From Balanoglossus misakiensis (taxonomy: Eukaryota; Hemichordata), in the NCBI GenBank assembly GCA_040954595.2, contig CM082593.2, forward strand, positions 124,001 through 188,000: a stretch of DNA of 64,000 bases. The letters are read 5' to 3'. Below the pieces are notes generated by a model, which saw nothing but the letters and a program-made list of their open reading frames with translations, did not search any database and was not told the origin of the DNA. Below, piece by piece: positions 24,719 through 39,700 of the stretch (positions within the stretch are counted from its first letter, which is position 1; each line of letters starts with the position of its first letter). The translations under genes were made by a program, and so were the position numbers.

Positions 24719-27700
24719 CTGAAAACAGAAATGTATACATTTAAGCCAAGTGAATTCAGCATGCATGTAGTACTAGCTTGAATGCCAGGCATTTTGTACA
24801 GTGGCCCCAAAAAGAATCAAACCAAAGAGAACTGTAGTGAAGTGTCAAACAATCAAAGGAGACACATTTAACACTGAATAATTACCTATCAGAACAAAGG
24901 AGATAGAATATACCAAGTAGGCTACCACACATGATCACCATTCCAGTCACCAAAACAGCAATTTCAGTTGACGTCATTCTGTTTTGTTCTTTCACAATCT
25001 TTCCACCAATTCCAGAAAACTCGACAACATTCCAATAAAGACTGAACTCCTCAAAAGTGTTGCTCTGTCTGCGTTTTCGTGTTATCGATTGCCTACAAGG
25101 AATGATAAGATAATAAACAACTGTTAACAAACATGGTGGAGGAGATATGCTTGAGATGACCACTTGTCTTAGTTGGCTTATTGACGTTATTTTATACAGT
25201 TGATTGGCAATGTTGCCTTTGTCTTGCCATAATAGCAACATTGTAAATTTAATATTATCTATGTTAGATATATTCTTGACACTAGTAGGATCGAGGAAGC
25301 TGTTTTTGGCTGCTTACAAGTGAAAACACATGGACGATTAAAACAAGTTGTTTACATGACTGCAGTTTTTAATTTCACAATTCAGGTGGCACATATTGTA
25401 TGACTTTTGATATATACCAAATAAAATGGTGCTTCAAAACCATGAAAACAGAGAATTAAGCTGTCCAATATGTGGCCCAAATCAATGGATTGAAATATGC
25501 AATAACTTACCCTTCAGAGAGTTTTAAGAATTTCTTGAACGGTAGTACCTGGTAGGTTTCAGGGTTTACAACATAGAACCACATGTCAGTTCTGAAAAAA
25601 TGCAAAGATGTTATCAATGTATCAAATGATGTACAAGTAGATTTATCATTAACCCTCAAAGTAGCACCCCCTTGTAAATGATTAGGCAACATGTACTAAA
25701 AGTACGTCCCATGATTTTGAGACCCAACCAAATGTGAGTTTATAATTTATGATATGATACAACATAATACAAGGTAATAAAATTAATAATTAATACATAC
25801 TGATCAGGATTAATTATGCCTTCTTCATTTCTAGGTGCTACAAGAAACACATTAATCCACAGATTTGTCAAAGCTTCTAATTCCCTACCAATAAAAAAGA
25901 AGATATTAGTATATAATGTTACTTACTTGTTTTGTTGAAATTATTTCATATGCAATAAACAGTTTTTTATTCTGCGCAAAGATTAAATAGGAGTAACTAG
26001 GAAAGCCGTTAAGCCTATTGAATGAGTAGTTCAGGATGCTATACTCATGCATACTACCTTTTAATTGTTTCCAAGTTCTTGCTAATATTAGCATTACTTT
26101 GTTTCGACTCCATAATGCAGTAATCATATACGGTCAGAATATGGATCTGCAAGATAATGATATGTTGAAGGTTATTTGGATGAGAAATGCACAAATTATA
26201 TGCATAAGACATAAAACACATGCACTACTACTTATTGTGATAGCTTCCAACTCAGATACTGAGTTACAAAATGAATACCACCCATGCAACTTTTTAGCTC
26301 CCATTTGGTGTATATTTATATATCAGAGGGAGTAGTAGCAGAAGTGACTCTTCTAAAGCCAATTTGTGTAGCCTTAAATACAGAAAGGTTACTCACAATA
26401 GCCTGGGTACTATTGCTTCCTTCTAGACCTGTGCCAAGTACATCATGTGCTTTCACGTCAAGAGTGAACTGCTCACCAGCAAGACCTCTCAAAATTGATC
26501 TAGCATATACATCACCAGTTAGGCAGCCAATGTCAAATCTATCATCGACTTCATCAACATAGTAGCAGAGTTCTTCATTTATACCAATATCTTCATCATA
26601 ACCCTGCACAACCCAATCAGTAGGTTCATTAATATAAAGTACAATAACTTGAACTATTGGGAAGACTTGGGCATTTGATAAAGACACACTAAACAGATAA
26701 AGTTATGATCAGAACCATTTTTTTTTTTGCCTTTTAAACTCTGACAGGGTAATTACATTCCCTTTCAATGGGTGATACACTTTCAGTGAAGTGATCAGTT
26801 GTTCATCTACAAACTTTAGAAAAATTGTGCTGAGAAAATGTCATAGTATCACTTACCTTGACTTGAAGAATTGACTCACCATATCTGATATAATCATGGA
26901 TACCTGAGACATACACTGGTTGAAGGAAATATGGTGCATTGTCATTGATGTCCAAAATGGTAACATGTATCAGGAGTTCGTTTGCCAACAAATAGTTCGA
27001 ATCTGTAATGACAGCATTGATAATTTATTTTAAAATGATACCTTTAGTTGTATAGATTAACTTGTTCCAACTATGAAAGTGTGAAGGAAATAATAAAAAA
27101 AGTTTTACTTATAGAGTTTTATTGAAGAAATTAAAGATCTGGACTTTAAGAAGGCTGTGGCTATAGCAACCTAGATTTCAGTGTCAACTACAGCAACCAG
27201 AGTTCTGTCTAGGTTGTGACACAATGAACATTAAGTGCATCAAAATGTGAATAATTCTAAGACCATGCCTATTTCTGGGAAATTAGCTCAGCTGAATATC
27301 ATCCATGCAGTTATCAGTAATTGCAAGCCGTACGTACTGCATTGTGGTTTCTTTGTCACATTTCAGTCAGTTCTGTTAGGGGACAATTGTCCTTAATGTT
27401 TCATTAAGTCAATAAAAGATTGAAACAACCTAAAAACATACAGATGTAACATGTTCCTTCAAATTATGAAAATGTAAATGTGGTCTTCAAAACAACAGGC
27501 AATATTCCAATTTGTTTAAAGTATCTTAAAATTATTTTGACAAACATGAAATCTATGTACATACCACATGATGACATTAAGCCTACATCCACCATGCTGC
27601 TGTTTCCAACAGTGGCAATGACTTTTAATGTGTAACTATCTATTACTTCCCTGTCAAGTTCGCTGTTGTTACAGAGTTCAAAGGTCATTTCATCGATCCT

Positions 27701-30700
27701 CTGCAATCTAAATGTATCTGGGGAAATGAAAAGGTAAATAGGAATGCACCAGCAATATGAGATGAAGTGAATTTTTCTTGATATGTTGCACTGCCAAAGT
27801 TATGGAGAGTAGATGCAAATGTTTTACAAAATTTCCTTAAAACGTATGTGCATGAGTTCAATCGATCTAAGTATTAAAATCTTAAAAATTCAATAAAGAA
27901 ACCAATCTTTCCAGTTACCTTCATGTCCACATACATAGGCAAAGTTATATATAACTTGTTGATTTCCTGTCAGGGTATAATTTGCTTTAGGTAAAATTTG
28001 ACGACTGTCATTATGTTCTGTCATGTTTATCCTGAAATAAAACAACAACAAACATTGTTATTTTTTGTATCCCTGTCTTTTGTAGAGTCTTTCACACAAA
28101 TAATTTAAATCATTACAGATGTTGACACCTATAGTATATGGCTCACCTTCCATAACTCAACAATTTACCCAAAATGTAAAATTAATCATTTTTCAGAGAC
28201 TTTTTTCTTCCACTGATGCCAATCATGTTTTGATCTTCATTATGAAAGAATGCATTTCATATACTAGAGATTTGGAATATCTAATGTACACACAGTCTAA
28301 AATACAATCAATCAATCATCATCAACATGAATTACCAAATTTCCTGTTGTAGCCCTAGGAAAGTTGGCTCGTCATAGCTACTATCCTTCACCACGATGAT
28401 GGCCTTGCTTTTCTTATTTCTCCTAGGGGAACCATTGTCATAGGCAACAATAGTAAACTGAAACAAATTAAAATACATGTTAAATTTATTTTCAAATGTA
28501 ACATCAAGCTGGAAAATTTCTTATTTTCTTCAAACACGTACAGCCTGCACAATATTCCTGTTAATTCTTTTGTTTATTTGGCTGGAGAGCAAATGAGAAA
28601 AGTTTTTAAACCGCTACAATATTTTGTGAACGTAAATCTTAATCTCTTTTTTCGCACAATGTACTGGTCAAGTTGTGTCAATGTCATTAGAGCCGAGAAC
28701 ACAGCATTTAAATAACAAATTAGGAGAGCTTGACTGAGAATAAAAATGAGCTTACTGTGAAAACCTTTTCTGGTCCATCTATATCATGGACACTGGGAAA
28801 CATTGAAGCAACACGAAGTTCTCCACTTGTCTCACTTATTTTAAAGTATTTCAAAGTATCTACTGAACTGCTGTCAGCTTCAAGTCTGTAGGAAACTTCA
28901 CTGTTGTAACCCTGCAAAAATGTTAATTCTTGGTAAAGTTATGCAACATAGCAGTTGCTACATTCAGTGTATTTTGAGGTTTGGCAATTATTATTTGCAA
29001 CAATCCAATCTTCCAACAATGCAAGAAAAAATAATAATTATCATAATAATAATCATCATCATATAATATCAAAATTTGAATAGAAATAATAGCTATTTTG
29101 CCATATTTTGTGGTCCTATCAACAGTGCTGCTGTATTTCCCATACAGCTGGGATGAGCAGAACAAGACACTTCAAATGTGTTAGAATTCTGGTTGCATAG
29201 ACTGCATTTACCGAAAATAACCAAATCTTAACTTTATGGATAAGTGCATGAATACAGACAAAGTGTGTGTAACACAAACCATGATATATCAAAAAATTGA
29301 AATACTTCAAAATAACTTACTGAGTCAATGTCATTAGTCTCAACGGTAAACACCAGATATTCAGGGGCCACTCCTAACAATAATGCCTTGTGGTATGGTT
29401 CGTTCAGGAAATATGGAGCATTGTCATTAATATCTTTAACCACTATAAAAACAGTAATTACATCTGAGAAACCCTTGTTCTTATCAGCATAACTATTGGT
29501 AGCGGTTACAGTCAAGCTGTACTCCTGCCTAGATTCTCTGTCCAACGGTTGATCAGCAAATATTTCTCCAGTTGTCATATTTATCATGAATAATCCATAA
29601 TCATCTGTAGAGAGAATGTGATATTTTAATTTTACATTTGTTATCCGGTTCTAATTCATCTGTTGCAACATTCATTTGTGCACTTCAGCATTTTGTTTAT
29701 TCATCTATGTTTCATTTCTAATTAAAGTTTCCTAGGATAATACACTGCATAACTATGAGTACAATGCCAAACTATAGCCTTGATTGTACCATATTTGGTA
29801 AAAATGAATGCTGCAACAACCGTCTCATTGCACATCACAGATACTATTGCTCAATTGTCATAATATAGGCAATTAAATGTGCATGGGGAACAAAGAAATA
29901 AACACAGAAACCATACCAATCATTGTGTAATTGATACGAGCATTATTTCCAAAGTCAATATCATCAGCCTCAACTTGACCAACTAACACTGAAATGTTGC
30001 CTTGATCTTCAGTAACATAAAATGGATCATGCACCTGAGAAATAAAGAAACTACTGATGTAAACAATGTGCTACTACATAGACAAAGACAATTACTATTT
30101 TATGGAAAAAAATCCAAATTCATATTGAACCTAAAGACCGGCATTAGATTTGGAGAACATTGGACTAAACTATCTTCTGTGAGGACAAAGGCTGTTCAGG
30201 CAGTTGAGGCCCACAACATAAAAACCTAGATAAAAATTGTGTCCAAAGTGCCTTTGCTTGGTTTTAATCAATCAAAAGCGCAATGAGATGCCTTGAAATT
30301 AATTCGCTAGCATATTAGACAGAATACTTGGCAGGAAGCATGCAGTAACATTTGGGTCAAATCGACTTCATGGTTTTGAACATGGACAAAAGGTCAACCA
30401 ATTGACTTACATCCTTATAGTCCAGCCAAGTGTTATGCAATCAACTTGCCACATTGAACTTCAGCCATTTGACAACTTACCATCTTGAATTTTGGCCGAT
30501 TGTCATTCACATCTTGCACATATATATCCAGTGTTCCAAATCCAGTTTTCGATGGATTTCCATTATCAATCACAGATACAAGAAGCTGAAAGGAAAATCA
30601 CAAAAATTATATACTTTTGCCTAACAACTAATACACCTGGCATTTCACTTGTAGTATTTAGCTTTTATAATATATTATCTGATAAGTTCGTTAGGGTGAA

Positions 30701-33700
30701 TTGGCATATTGTGTAAGGCACAGAATGTTCTATTACTTACCTGGAAATACCGTTCCTGTTCTTCATCATAATCAAATGTCCCATTGGTTGTGATGACACC
30801 ACTTGTCTCATTAATGACGAATTTTTTTTCAATTTGTCTACTATTTCCACCAATGTTCTCAATGCTGTAAAGTCTGATAGTCCCTGCATCTCCATCATCT
30901 GTGTCTGTTGCGTTCACCTGATGGACAACACTGCTATTTGGTATGTCCTGCCAGAGTGTCAAACAAGCAGAGATTTGTTTCAACTTTGCAGCATTGTGCA
31001 TTGTGTTTGTAAAATGACTAACTGAACCTAAAATTGGGTGGTTTTTAAATCTATGATCGAGAAATAGCAAAAATACAGCATCCAGAATTAACTTACGAAA
31101 CATTAACACACCAACTTCACTGCCCAATGCTTATCTATTTTGCTCACAATAAGTGCCAAAATAACTTTTGAAACAACTGCTTATGATCTTTTCCTTATTA
31201 TGATCTGACATAGTTGTTGGAAAAAAATTATGCAAATGCTTCGGCAATTCTCCCTACCTAAATAGGTTAATTAGCTACCTAAGCGAGTGATGAAAATCTC
31301 ATATGGTCGACACAATTTTAAGATGGCTGATTTTTGCCACGTTTAAGAAATGGGAGTTCATAAGCTAAAGTGATGATCGATGGGTCATTCTGAAACTTTT
31401 TAACAGAAAAAATAACAAAATGTGATACAAGTTTAATGAGTTTAATATGGTAACTACAAAGACAGACATGTTTGACCAAAGGAAGTCATGAAATACAGTA
31501 AAAAAAAACAGTGGGTTGTCGACTTTTTCCCGAGAATGCAACGTGATTTGACCCCATAGCGAAAAGTGAAAACCTAATTAAGGCAGCCAGAATTACCTCA
31601 CTGATTTCAATTACACCAGACATCACCTCTGGTGTGTAGCGATTCGTTACTATGTAGTTGACTCTGACTGTGACATTGGCCACATCACTCAAGGGCATCA
31701 CACCACCATCAGTAACCAAGACTTCAAAGATGATATAGTCATCCCCATAATCAGCTAAGTTTCCTGGTCCTTTTGTGAGTGTGCCGGTTTCTGTACCGAG
31801 GTCAAGATAATCTACAACCAAGAACAAGTTTCTCAAATGACAGGTCAGTAAATATGTACATGTTGGTTATTTCAGAGTGCAATGCAGACGTTTCATATTA
31901 AACAGAGATTTATAATGCACCTAATCTCCAAATGGCCGGGTTCATGGTGCAATACAAGACACTTCTACTGCATTCCTAAAACAACATTTGACGTTAGCTG
32001 CTTACCTGCAACCCAGATGTAATTTTGGACAAAGTGATATGTAACATCTCCTTTGCCGTATGCAGGTACATCCAAGTCAGTTGCCATGACAGTAAGGATG
32101 AGAGTTCCTTGACTGTCTGCATCATTCACTGATCCAGTGTATTCACTCTTACTGAAAACTGGTCGAGAATTGTTGTATCCTACAACAATGACAACAACCT
32201 GTAATGAATGGGACAAACGGAAATTATTTCAAACAATGCAAACAAATCATCAACATTTGCTGACAGTTGTTCTGTGGTGGATAACTCTCTGCCTTAATAT
32301 TCCCCTTTAATATAAATTTAACTCATTTACCAGACATGCATGTCTACCTATATTGCATCAACAAGGTCCCAGATGCTTCTTACCTCTGTAATGTCATAGT
32401 GACCAGTTTCCTGCTTGTTTGAATTGGTTTTATTGTAAGCTTCAATACTTAGTGTGTATTTCCCAACACTTTCGAGTTCCCCATTCACACTGATTTTGCC
32501 TGAAGACTCTTCCACCTTAAAACTTAATGATGATTTTGGTTTGTGCATTATTGACTCTGAAAAGAAGAAGACTCAAAGAAATTAGTTAAAATGTCATAAG
32601 CTGAGGCTATGATGATCCATATCAAGGATCCTGAGATTGTCAAGAAAGCAGTCCAAGTTTTACTGAACAAAACCACTGAGTTAAGAATTAATTGATCCAT
32701 TTGATAATATTACTTCACCGTATTTTTAATTAAATCTCATGTGTAATCAATATTCTTTCTAGTATACAATATTGTTCTCAAGGTTGTTCTTGAAATGACA
32801 CATTATTTTTACAAAGGAGAAACCAAAAAACCACAAATAAAAGAAATGACAAAACTTTCAACTTTACTGATTGTACATCCTTAACGCACCTTCGTAGGTT
32901 TCAGAAACAATGCTGTACACTGTGTCTGAGGATTTCAATCCACCATAAGTTGCATTCACTGTCACTACATCCTGATCTGACGTGTGATTCTTAGCTATGG
33001 TCTGTCGGTAATAAGCTTGTTGAAACAGCAATCGTTTGTCATCATCAGGTGCTTCAGTGATAGATATGACAACCTGTGTTACATTCGACTTGGTCAGATC
33101 ATTTTCATTGTATGCTTCAATGGTTAGAGTGTAGGTAGTTCCTCCCATACCAGACAGCATATGTGTGTTACGAATTATCCCTGAAACATCTGTCAAGGAG
33201 AAAGGTTTTTGTCAGGCAATCCAGAAATATTGTTCATATTTCATATAAAACAAAAGTTATCAGGAAAAATGGGCCAACAGGAAAACATGTTCATTCAAAA
33301 ATTCTTTGCTACAGGGCTGTGACATAATCAAAACACACAAATACGATACACTAATCACATTCACTGCAACTTTCCCATTCAGTTCTCACACAAAAGTTAG
33401 GAATTGGAAAAATGCAATAAAAGATAAAGTTCCAATATATTTAGTTAAATAAAAAAAAATAATATTGCATCGCTTCTTTACTATTTTCAGGGTCACAACA
33501 TTTTAAAACAATGTTCAAAGTATTTCTTGGATAACATGAAAAAATCATGACATACTATGTCCTACCTTCAATGTAAAAGAAACTTGTTGGATAAATGATA
33601 TCAACAATCCGATAATAGATGAGACCATTTAAACCATCATCTGCATCAACAGCAAAGACTTGAAGGATCTGGATAAATTTCATTTTACAGTATAATGTTA

Positions 33701-36700
33701 CAATTATATGGTTTGAAAAAATTCAGTCCATGCACTTTGGAGTGGAATAGATCTTCTGGATGTGGAAACATTTCAGACAATAACAATTTGGCTGGTTGTC
33801 ACTGCAGATGCCAATAAATATTTACAAAAATGTACCTTTGTCATAAACTGACGTAATTGTTGCTTGTTACATACATAAAGGGCAAATCCAAAGGTCAGAC
33901 TTAATTTTTAAAAACATAATGGTAAGCTATAGAAATGCATTGAACAACAGTGTCACTCACTTTAAATCATAGCAAAAGTAATAACTGTCTGGGAATATCC
34001 AGATTGTTTTCAACTTACACTGGTTTTGGGAGGGTCTATCTCAGACACCTGTGCTTGATTAAAAGATCTGGTGAATTGTGGGCTGTTATCATTTACATCA
34101 AGTACATGTACTATGACTTCTACTGAAGAGTTTAATCTGGGATCATCATCACTGAGGTCCCCAGCCTATAAGACAAAGAGAACATGATAACAATCTGTCT
34201 CCAAAAACTCTACAAATACGGTGACTATTAAAGTGTGGAAAAGCTAGAAGTAAGATTTCTGAATAAAAGTACAAAAATAAAAATATGACCAAATAAGAAA
34301 TTTGGAAGTTTAGCTTAATTTGTTAAAACACTTTTAGCAAAAAACTAGGTGCTCATGATGATCATAAGGTAATCTCGCCCCTGAAACCAGTGATTGTATC
34401 ATTCGAAAATGTATTACTGTATACCTACATAACTTACCATGATTGTCAAGTTATAAGTGGCATTCCTCTCCCTGTCAAGTTTCATCCCAACACTTAGAAA
34501 GCCAGTTGTTTCATTTACCTTAAATGCATCTTCTTAAATACAAAACAGTAAACAAACGAATTGTGATTACCAATTCTCTTAAAATGCACAGGTATGTACT
34601 TACCACAGGTATGTAATGTCTGGTAGTGATAATGTTTCACACGATCTCATTAATTTCAAAATCAATAAGTGGCCATCTCATTGAATTCACTGGCTGGTGC
34701 TATATTGATGATGACTAAGGCAAACATTTACAGTAACATACCTTGTAAACCATCAATGATGGTGTACCTGATCTCAGCGTTGCTCCCAAAGTCCCTGTCT
34801 GTTGCAACAACCTGGCCAACATTCTCTCCGATGGCAACACTCTCAGACAATTGAAATTCATATGACGGAGCACAGAAACGTGGCTCATACTCATTTACAT
34901 CAATTATCAAAATAGTCACCTGAAACAATGAAAAAGTTCAGTTAGAAATAATGGTTATTGAATGAAATTAGAACAATTTTAATACACAAATTGTATGACC
35001 AACAAGAACGTCATAATATTACTATTACCAGACTTTGTATGTGCAACAGCTACACTACATAGCTTGAACGACACAGTGGAGTATGTATCTGTGTTACAAC
35101 TATGATCAACAGAGTTTGTGGAAAAAATTGGTACTAAATGTCCATACTGTTGCATGCCTATGGGGTTTTCCTTTGAACTATTAAGAGGAAAACATACCGA
35201 TGTATATTCTTCAGGAAATGGTGAAATTGTCCCAACAGCCCCTACAGCCAAGTTATAGATAGCCCTGTCTTCTCTATTCAAAGTTCGTTTAGTCATTATT
35301 GTTCCCTAAAAATGGAAGTAACCACATACAAAGAGAAATCACAATAACTCATAAATGTGTAGTTACATGTACATTGTACATAATACATACCTACATTTAA
35401 ATTCAAAACAAGATCTTTTCTAGTAAACACGCAGGCAATCTTAGACTTAGTGCTTTAATCATTGCATATCAACTTAATACGCATTTGAAATTTTAAAACA
35501 TACTTGATGATTAATAATTACTTATGGAACAATAATGTTATATTTTCAGTAATTAAGGACAAAAAACATGGGATGATGCCATTGTATCAATGCTTTCCAT
35601 CATATCACCAAACCATATAAGGTTCCAGGACACTTAACTTTAACTACTAAGGCCTGGACATTTACCCAATTCACTAGGGATTATTAACTGCCCTTATACC
35701 AAAAAGGCAGTACATGGCTTAATTATCAAAAATCTGTCAATTACTTACGTCATCTGAAATATCAAAGTCATCACTTCCACCAAGGATAAAATATTTGATA
35801 TCAATACTATCTCCTGACTCAGTTAGCAATTCTGCAGAGACGGTCAAAACAGGTGAGCCTACAAGATAAAAAATTTAAAACATGTTCAGAACAATGATAA
35901 TCAAAGGCAAGAGCAATACATCATCCTTGGTATTGTCAGTTTCATGATATTTTGCACATAGCTCAGTCACAGTGCTTGGTTTCACAATTGAGAGTCAAAC
36001 ATCCGTAATTTAAAAAAAATGACAACACCAAGGGGTAAAATTATATGTTTTTTTTTTGGTCATTTCAGTTGTAAATTAATTTACATTAAACTGTTCGTGA
36101 AAGTTACAAAATTAATGTAATTCAGGCAGTAAAATTGCACCTTGTTTATTAAAAGCACATGCCCAATATAAACTTAACTACTATGATCCTCTTCAGTTTA
36201 AATTCTCAAGGCAAATTAAAAAAAAGAACTACGGTAGGCTCAATAAACTTTGATGAGAAAATAAATTGTAAGATGAAAGTTTTACCTATGGACATGTTTT
36301 CTTTTACTTCACCTTCATAAGAGGTAACATTAAATAATGGCTTTTCAATAACTGTTTCAACAACAGTTACTTTTATCAAAACATCAGTTGTCTGTTGTGG
36401 CATCCCAGTATCTATGGCAACAACATTCATTGTCATGAAGTATGTTCCATTGATATCATCAACTGGTTCTATCACGCCTTTTTGAAGCATTTCATGACTG
36501 TGGGAAAATCACAAATGTTAATATGATAACCATAACAAGTTTGTCATTACTAACAGTGGTTAAAAGTCGTGTTTGTCTGGGTGAATATCATTTGTACAGA
36601 TTTCCAGCTGTGACTTCAAGTCTTTCAACTCAATCATATAATTATGACGTCAATATATGTTGTCATCTTTATCAAGTTTCTTTAAATTTGTCACTGCACT

Positions 36701-39700
36701 AACTGTGCAAAAAATATACTTATCTGAAAAAAGTTCATCAAGGATGTATGGTACATACACTATGAAACGATAATATTTGTCTATTCTCAAAGCATTACAT
36801 TAAGAATGACTAGAAAATCTTCAATGACCAAATGACAAGTTAAACGTTAAATTTACAGACCAAACAGCCAAATAATTGAAAATATAAAAATTGATTACCT
36901 GTTAATCTTTTTTGCTATCTGGATAAAACCTGTGTTTTTATCTATTTTGAAATAGTCACTACCATTACCAGCAAGATCATACTCAATTATGCCATTAGCA
37001 CCAATATCATCATCTGTTGCCCTCACACTAAGTGCACAAAGTCCAATGGGTGATTTGTCAAGTACTGTGGCATTGTATGAAGGTCTGTCAAAGACTGGTG
37101 GGTTGTCATTGACATCAAGGATGGTAATTGTGACAGGAACTACTGCATTGAGTGGTGGTTGTCCAGCATCTGTGGCTATGACATCAAATATGTAACGATC
37201 GGTTCGTTCTCTGTCCAGTGTTTTTGTCACGCTGATCACACCTTCCTTATTTACTTCAAACGGTATCAACCCTGTATTAAAATGAGACCAACCATCATGT
37301 GCTGTATTAACACATACGGAACAATAAAATTGAGCTGACTGATAGTACCTGGTAACTCTTTCTCTTCTGAGATTAATATATCTTTTTAATCGCAAATGAC
37401 TCCATCTTTTCAGAAATTCTTCTATAACACATTAAAGTTTATATTCTGTCTTATGCCATAATAAAGCTTACCGTCACTTGATATTGTGTAATTGAGGTTG
37501 CCATTTTGACCTGAGTTGATATCTGATGCTGATACTACCAAGACAGAGTCACCAACAGTCTCGTCCTCATACAATGATCCACTGTATTCAGATTCAGGGA
37601 AAATCGGTGCAACATTGTAGTAATCACCAACTTCAATGGAGATCCATGTGCTGCTCTCGAGAATTCTATCTGTGCCTGGGTTGTATGCCAGCACTGTGAT
37701 GTTGTATGTATATCGTCCAGTTACATTGCCATATAGTGTGTCTGCTACAGTGATGTTACCTGTCCCCCACATAAACATTAGTATATTATTTGTGTAGTAT
37801 TATTTATGAATATGATAATTGCATAACAAATAATTTTCCCAACTAAAATTTAAATCTTTGGGAATATGTGTGATTTTATATTTATCTATTCTGTTAATTT
37901 TAATAAAATTGTTATTTGCATCAAGGTCCTGGTTATGATCAAATATTTCCCATATAGACTTCATTGCGAAAAAATATTAAAACATTTAAAATCTCCCTGA
38001 TTTTTTTATTGATTACATCAATAGAAAAACACTCAATGATAAAAATCTTACCTGAGAATCTGTCGATAGAAAACTGTCCATAATCTCCATTGATAAAGAA
38101 ATAATGAATATCCTTATTTATATCATCGGCGTCAATGTCATAAGCCATGACAGAGCCAATAGGGAAACCAACTGTTTCATTTTCAACAACTTTGAAGGAT
38201 TCATTCAACGGCACAAATACAGGTGGATTGTCATTTAGATCAATCAGACTGATGACCAATTGTGCAGTCACTGTCAAATTGTCAAAGTTGGAGGCATGAA
38301 TCTATAAAGAAAAAATAACATCGATTTGTAATTACAATTAATATCTTGTACACTTGCAATTTCACCAAATACAGTTTTCTTCAAGGAATAATGAGTTCAC
38401 TGATGAGATAAAAAAAACTATACAATTATTTGTTTCATACTTCTTCACGGAATATTTGTTAAATATTGAATGAGAAATAGTGCAAGAGTGAAGAAATTAC
38501 CCTAAGGGTGAAGTTTTCCACAACTTCTCTGTCCAGATCTGAGTCGTTGGCAACTTGGATCCTGGCCACGCCATTTTTTTCCATTGTGATGACGAAATTG
38601 TCCCAGCCATCTCCTGTCAACGTGACGGTAACTTCTGCATTGATGCCGATGTCATCATCAGTAATCATTATATCTGATCCCTGTCATTAAAAGGTCAATG
38701 ATCTTTATACATTTTAAATTATAATATAAAGCCAAGTGAATTATGAAAATGCATTTATTTGTTCTACACACTCATTTTAAATAACTCAACAGTTTGAACA
38801 ACTCAACTCTGAGTCAATTGTTTGACTTTTCAATGCAAATCAATTTGTTACTGTCCCATCCTCTACTTGCTAATATTTTAATGATGGATCCATACATAGA
38901 CGGCAACTCTTGTGTTTGGCAATAAATATTTGATAGAACAGTGTTTGCAATTCTCAATTTTTACTCACAGAAATGTCAACTAAGGTTCCTGGCATAGAGT
39001 GTTCTTCTATTTGGGCAAAATAAGACTCCTTTGAAAACTTGGGTTTGTTATCATTAAGGTCTTCAACTGAAATGACAACTTCAGTAACAGACTAATAAAG
39101 ACAAAATATAAAAGTATGTTCAGTAAAATAATACGTTAACATTATAGGAAAGATTTCATTTCAGTAACTTTTACTTTATAAGATATGCATATGACAAATA
39201 GACTCAGCATTTAATTCCTGTATTACAGCATAATGATTCACAGCTGTAGTGTTTTGTTTTTGTCAACACTTACAAATTTAAGAGCAACGTTTTAAGACTT
39301 AACTTAAGTCTGAACTGCAATTCAATTGTCAATATTTCCACTGATGATGTTTGGTGATTTATACTTTTCAGTTTTGTTGAAAATACAATTTTAAGGAGAA
39401 GACATTTCCATGCTCTGACCTGTCTTATTTCTGGGAGACCATTATCAATTGCCTTTATTATCAAAGTATATGAGTCATTGTGTTCCCTGTTTATAGCTCC
39501 AATTATGTGGATTTCACCATCCTGAAATTAAAAAAATACAAAATGTATAAATACTGGTGATTTTTAACAACTAATGTAACAATGATTGTTACATTAGTTG
39601 TTAAAAATCTCACACTCGACTATAAAGTCACATGCAAATGCTGTAATATTTATGATTAACACTTTCAATTACAGCAAAACACTTACCTCAGTTATATTAA

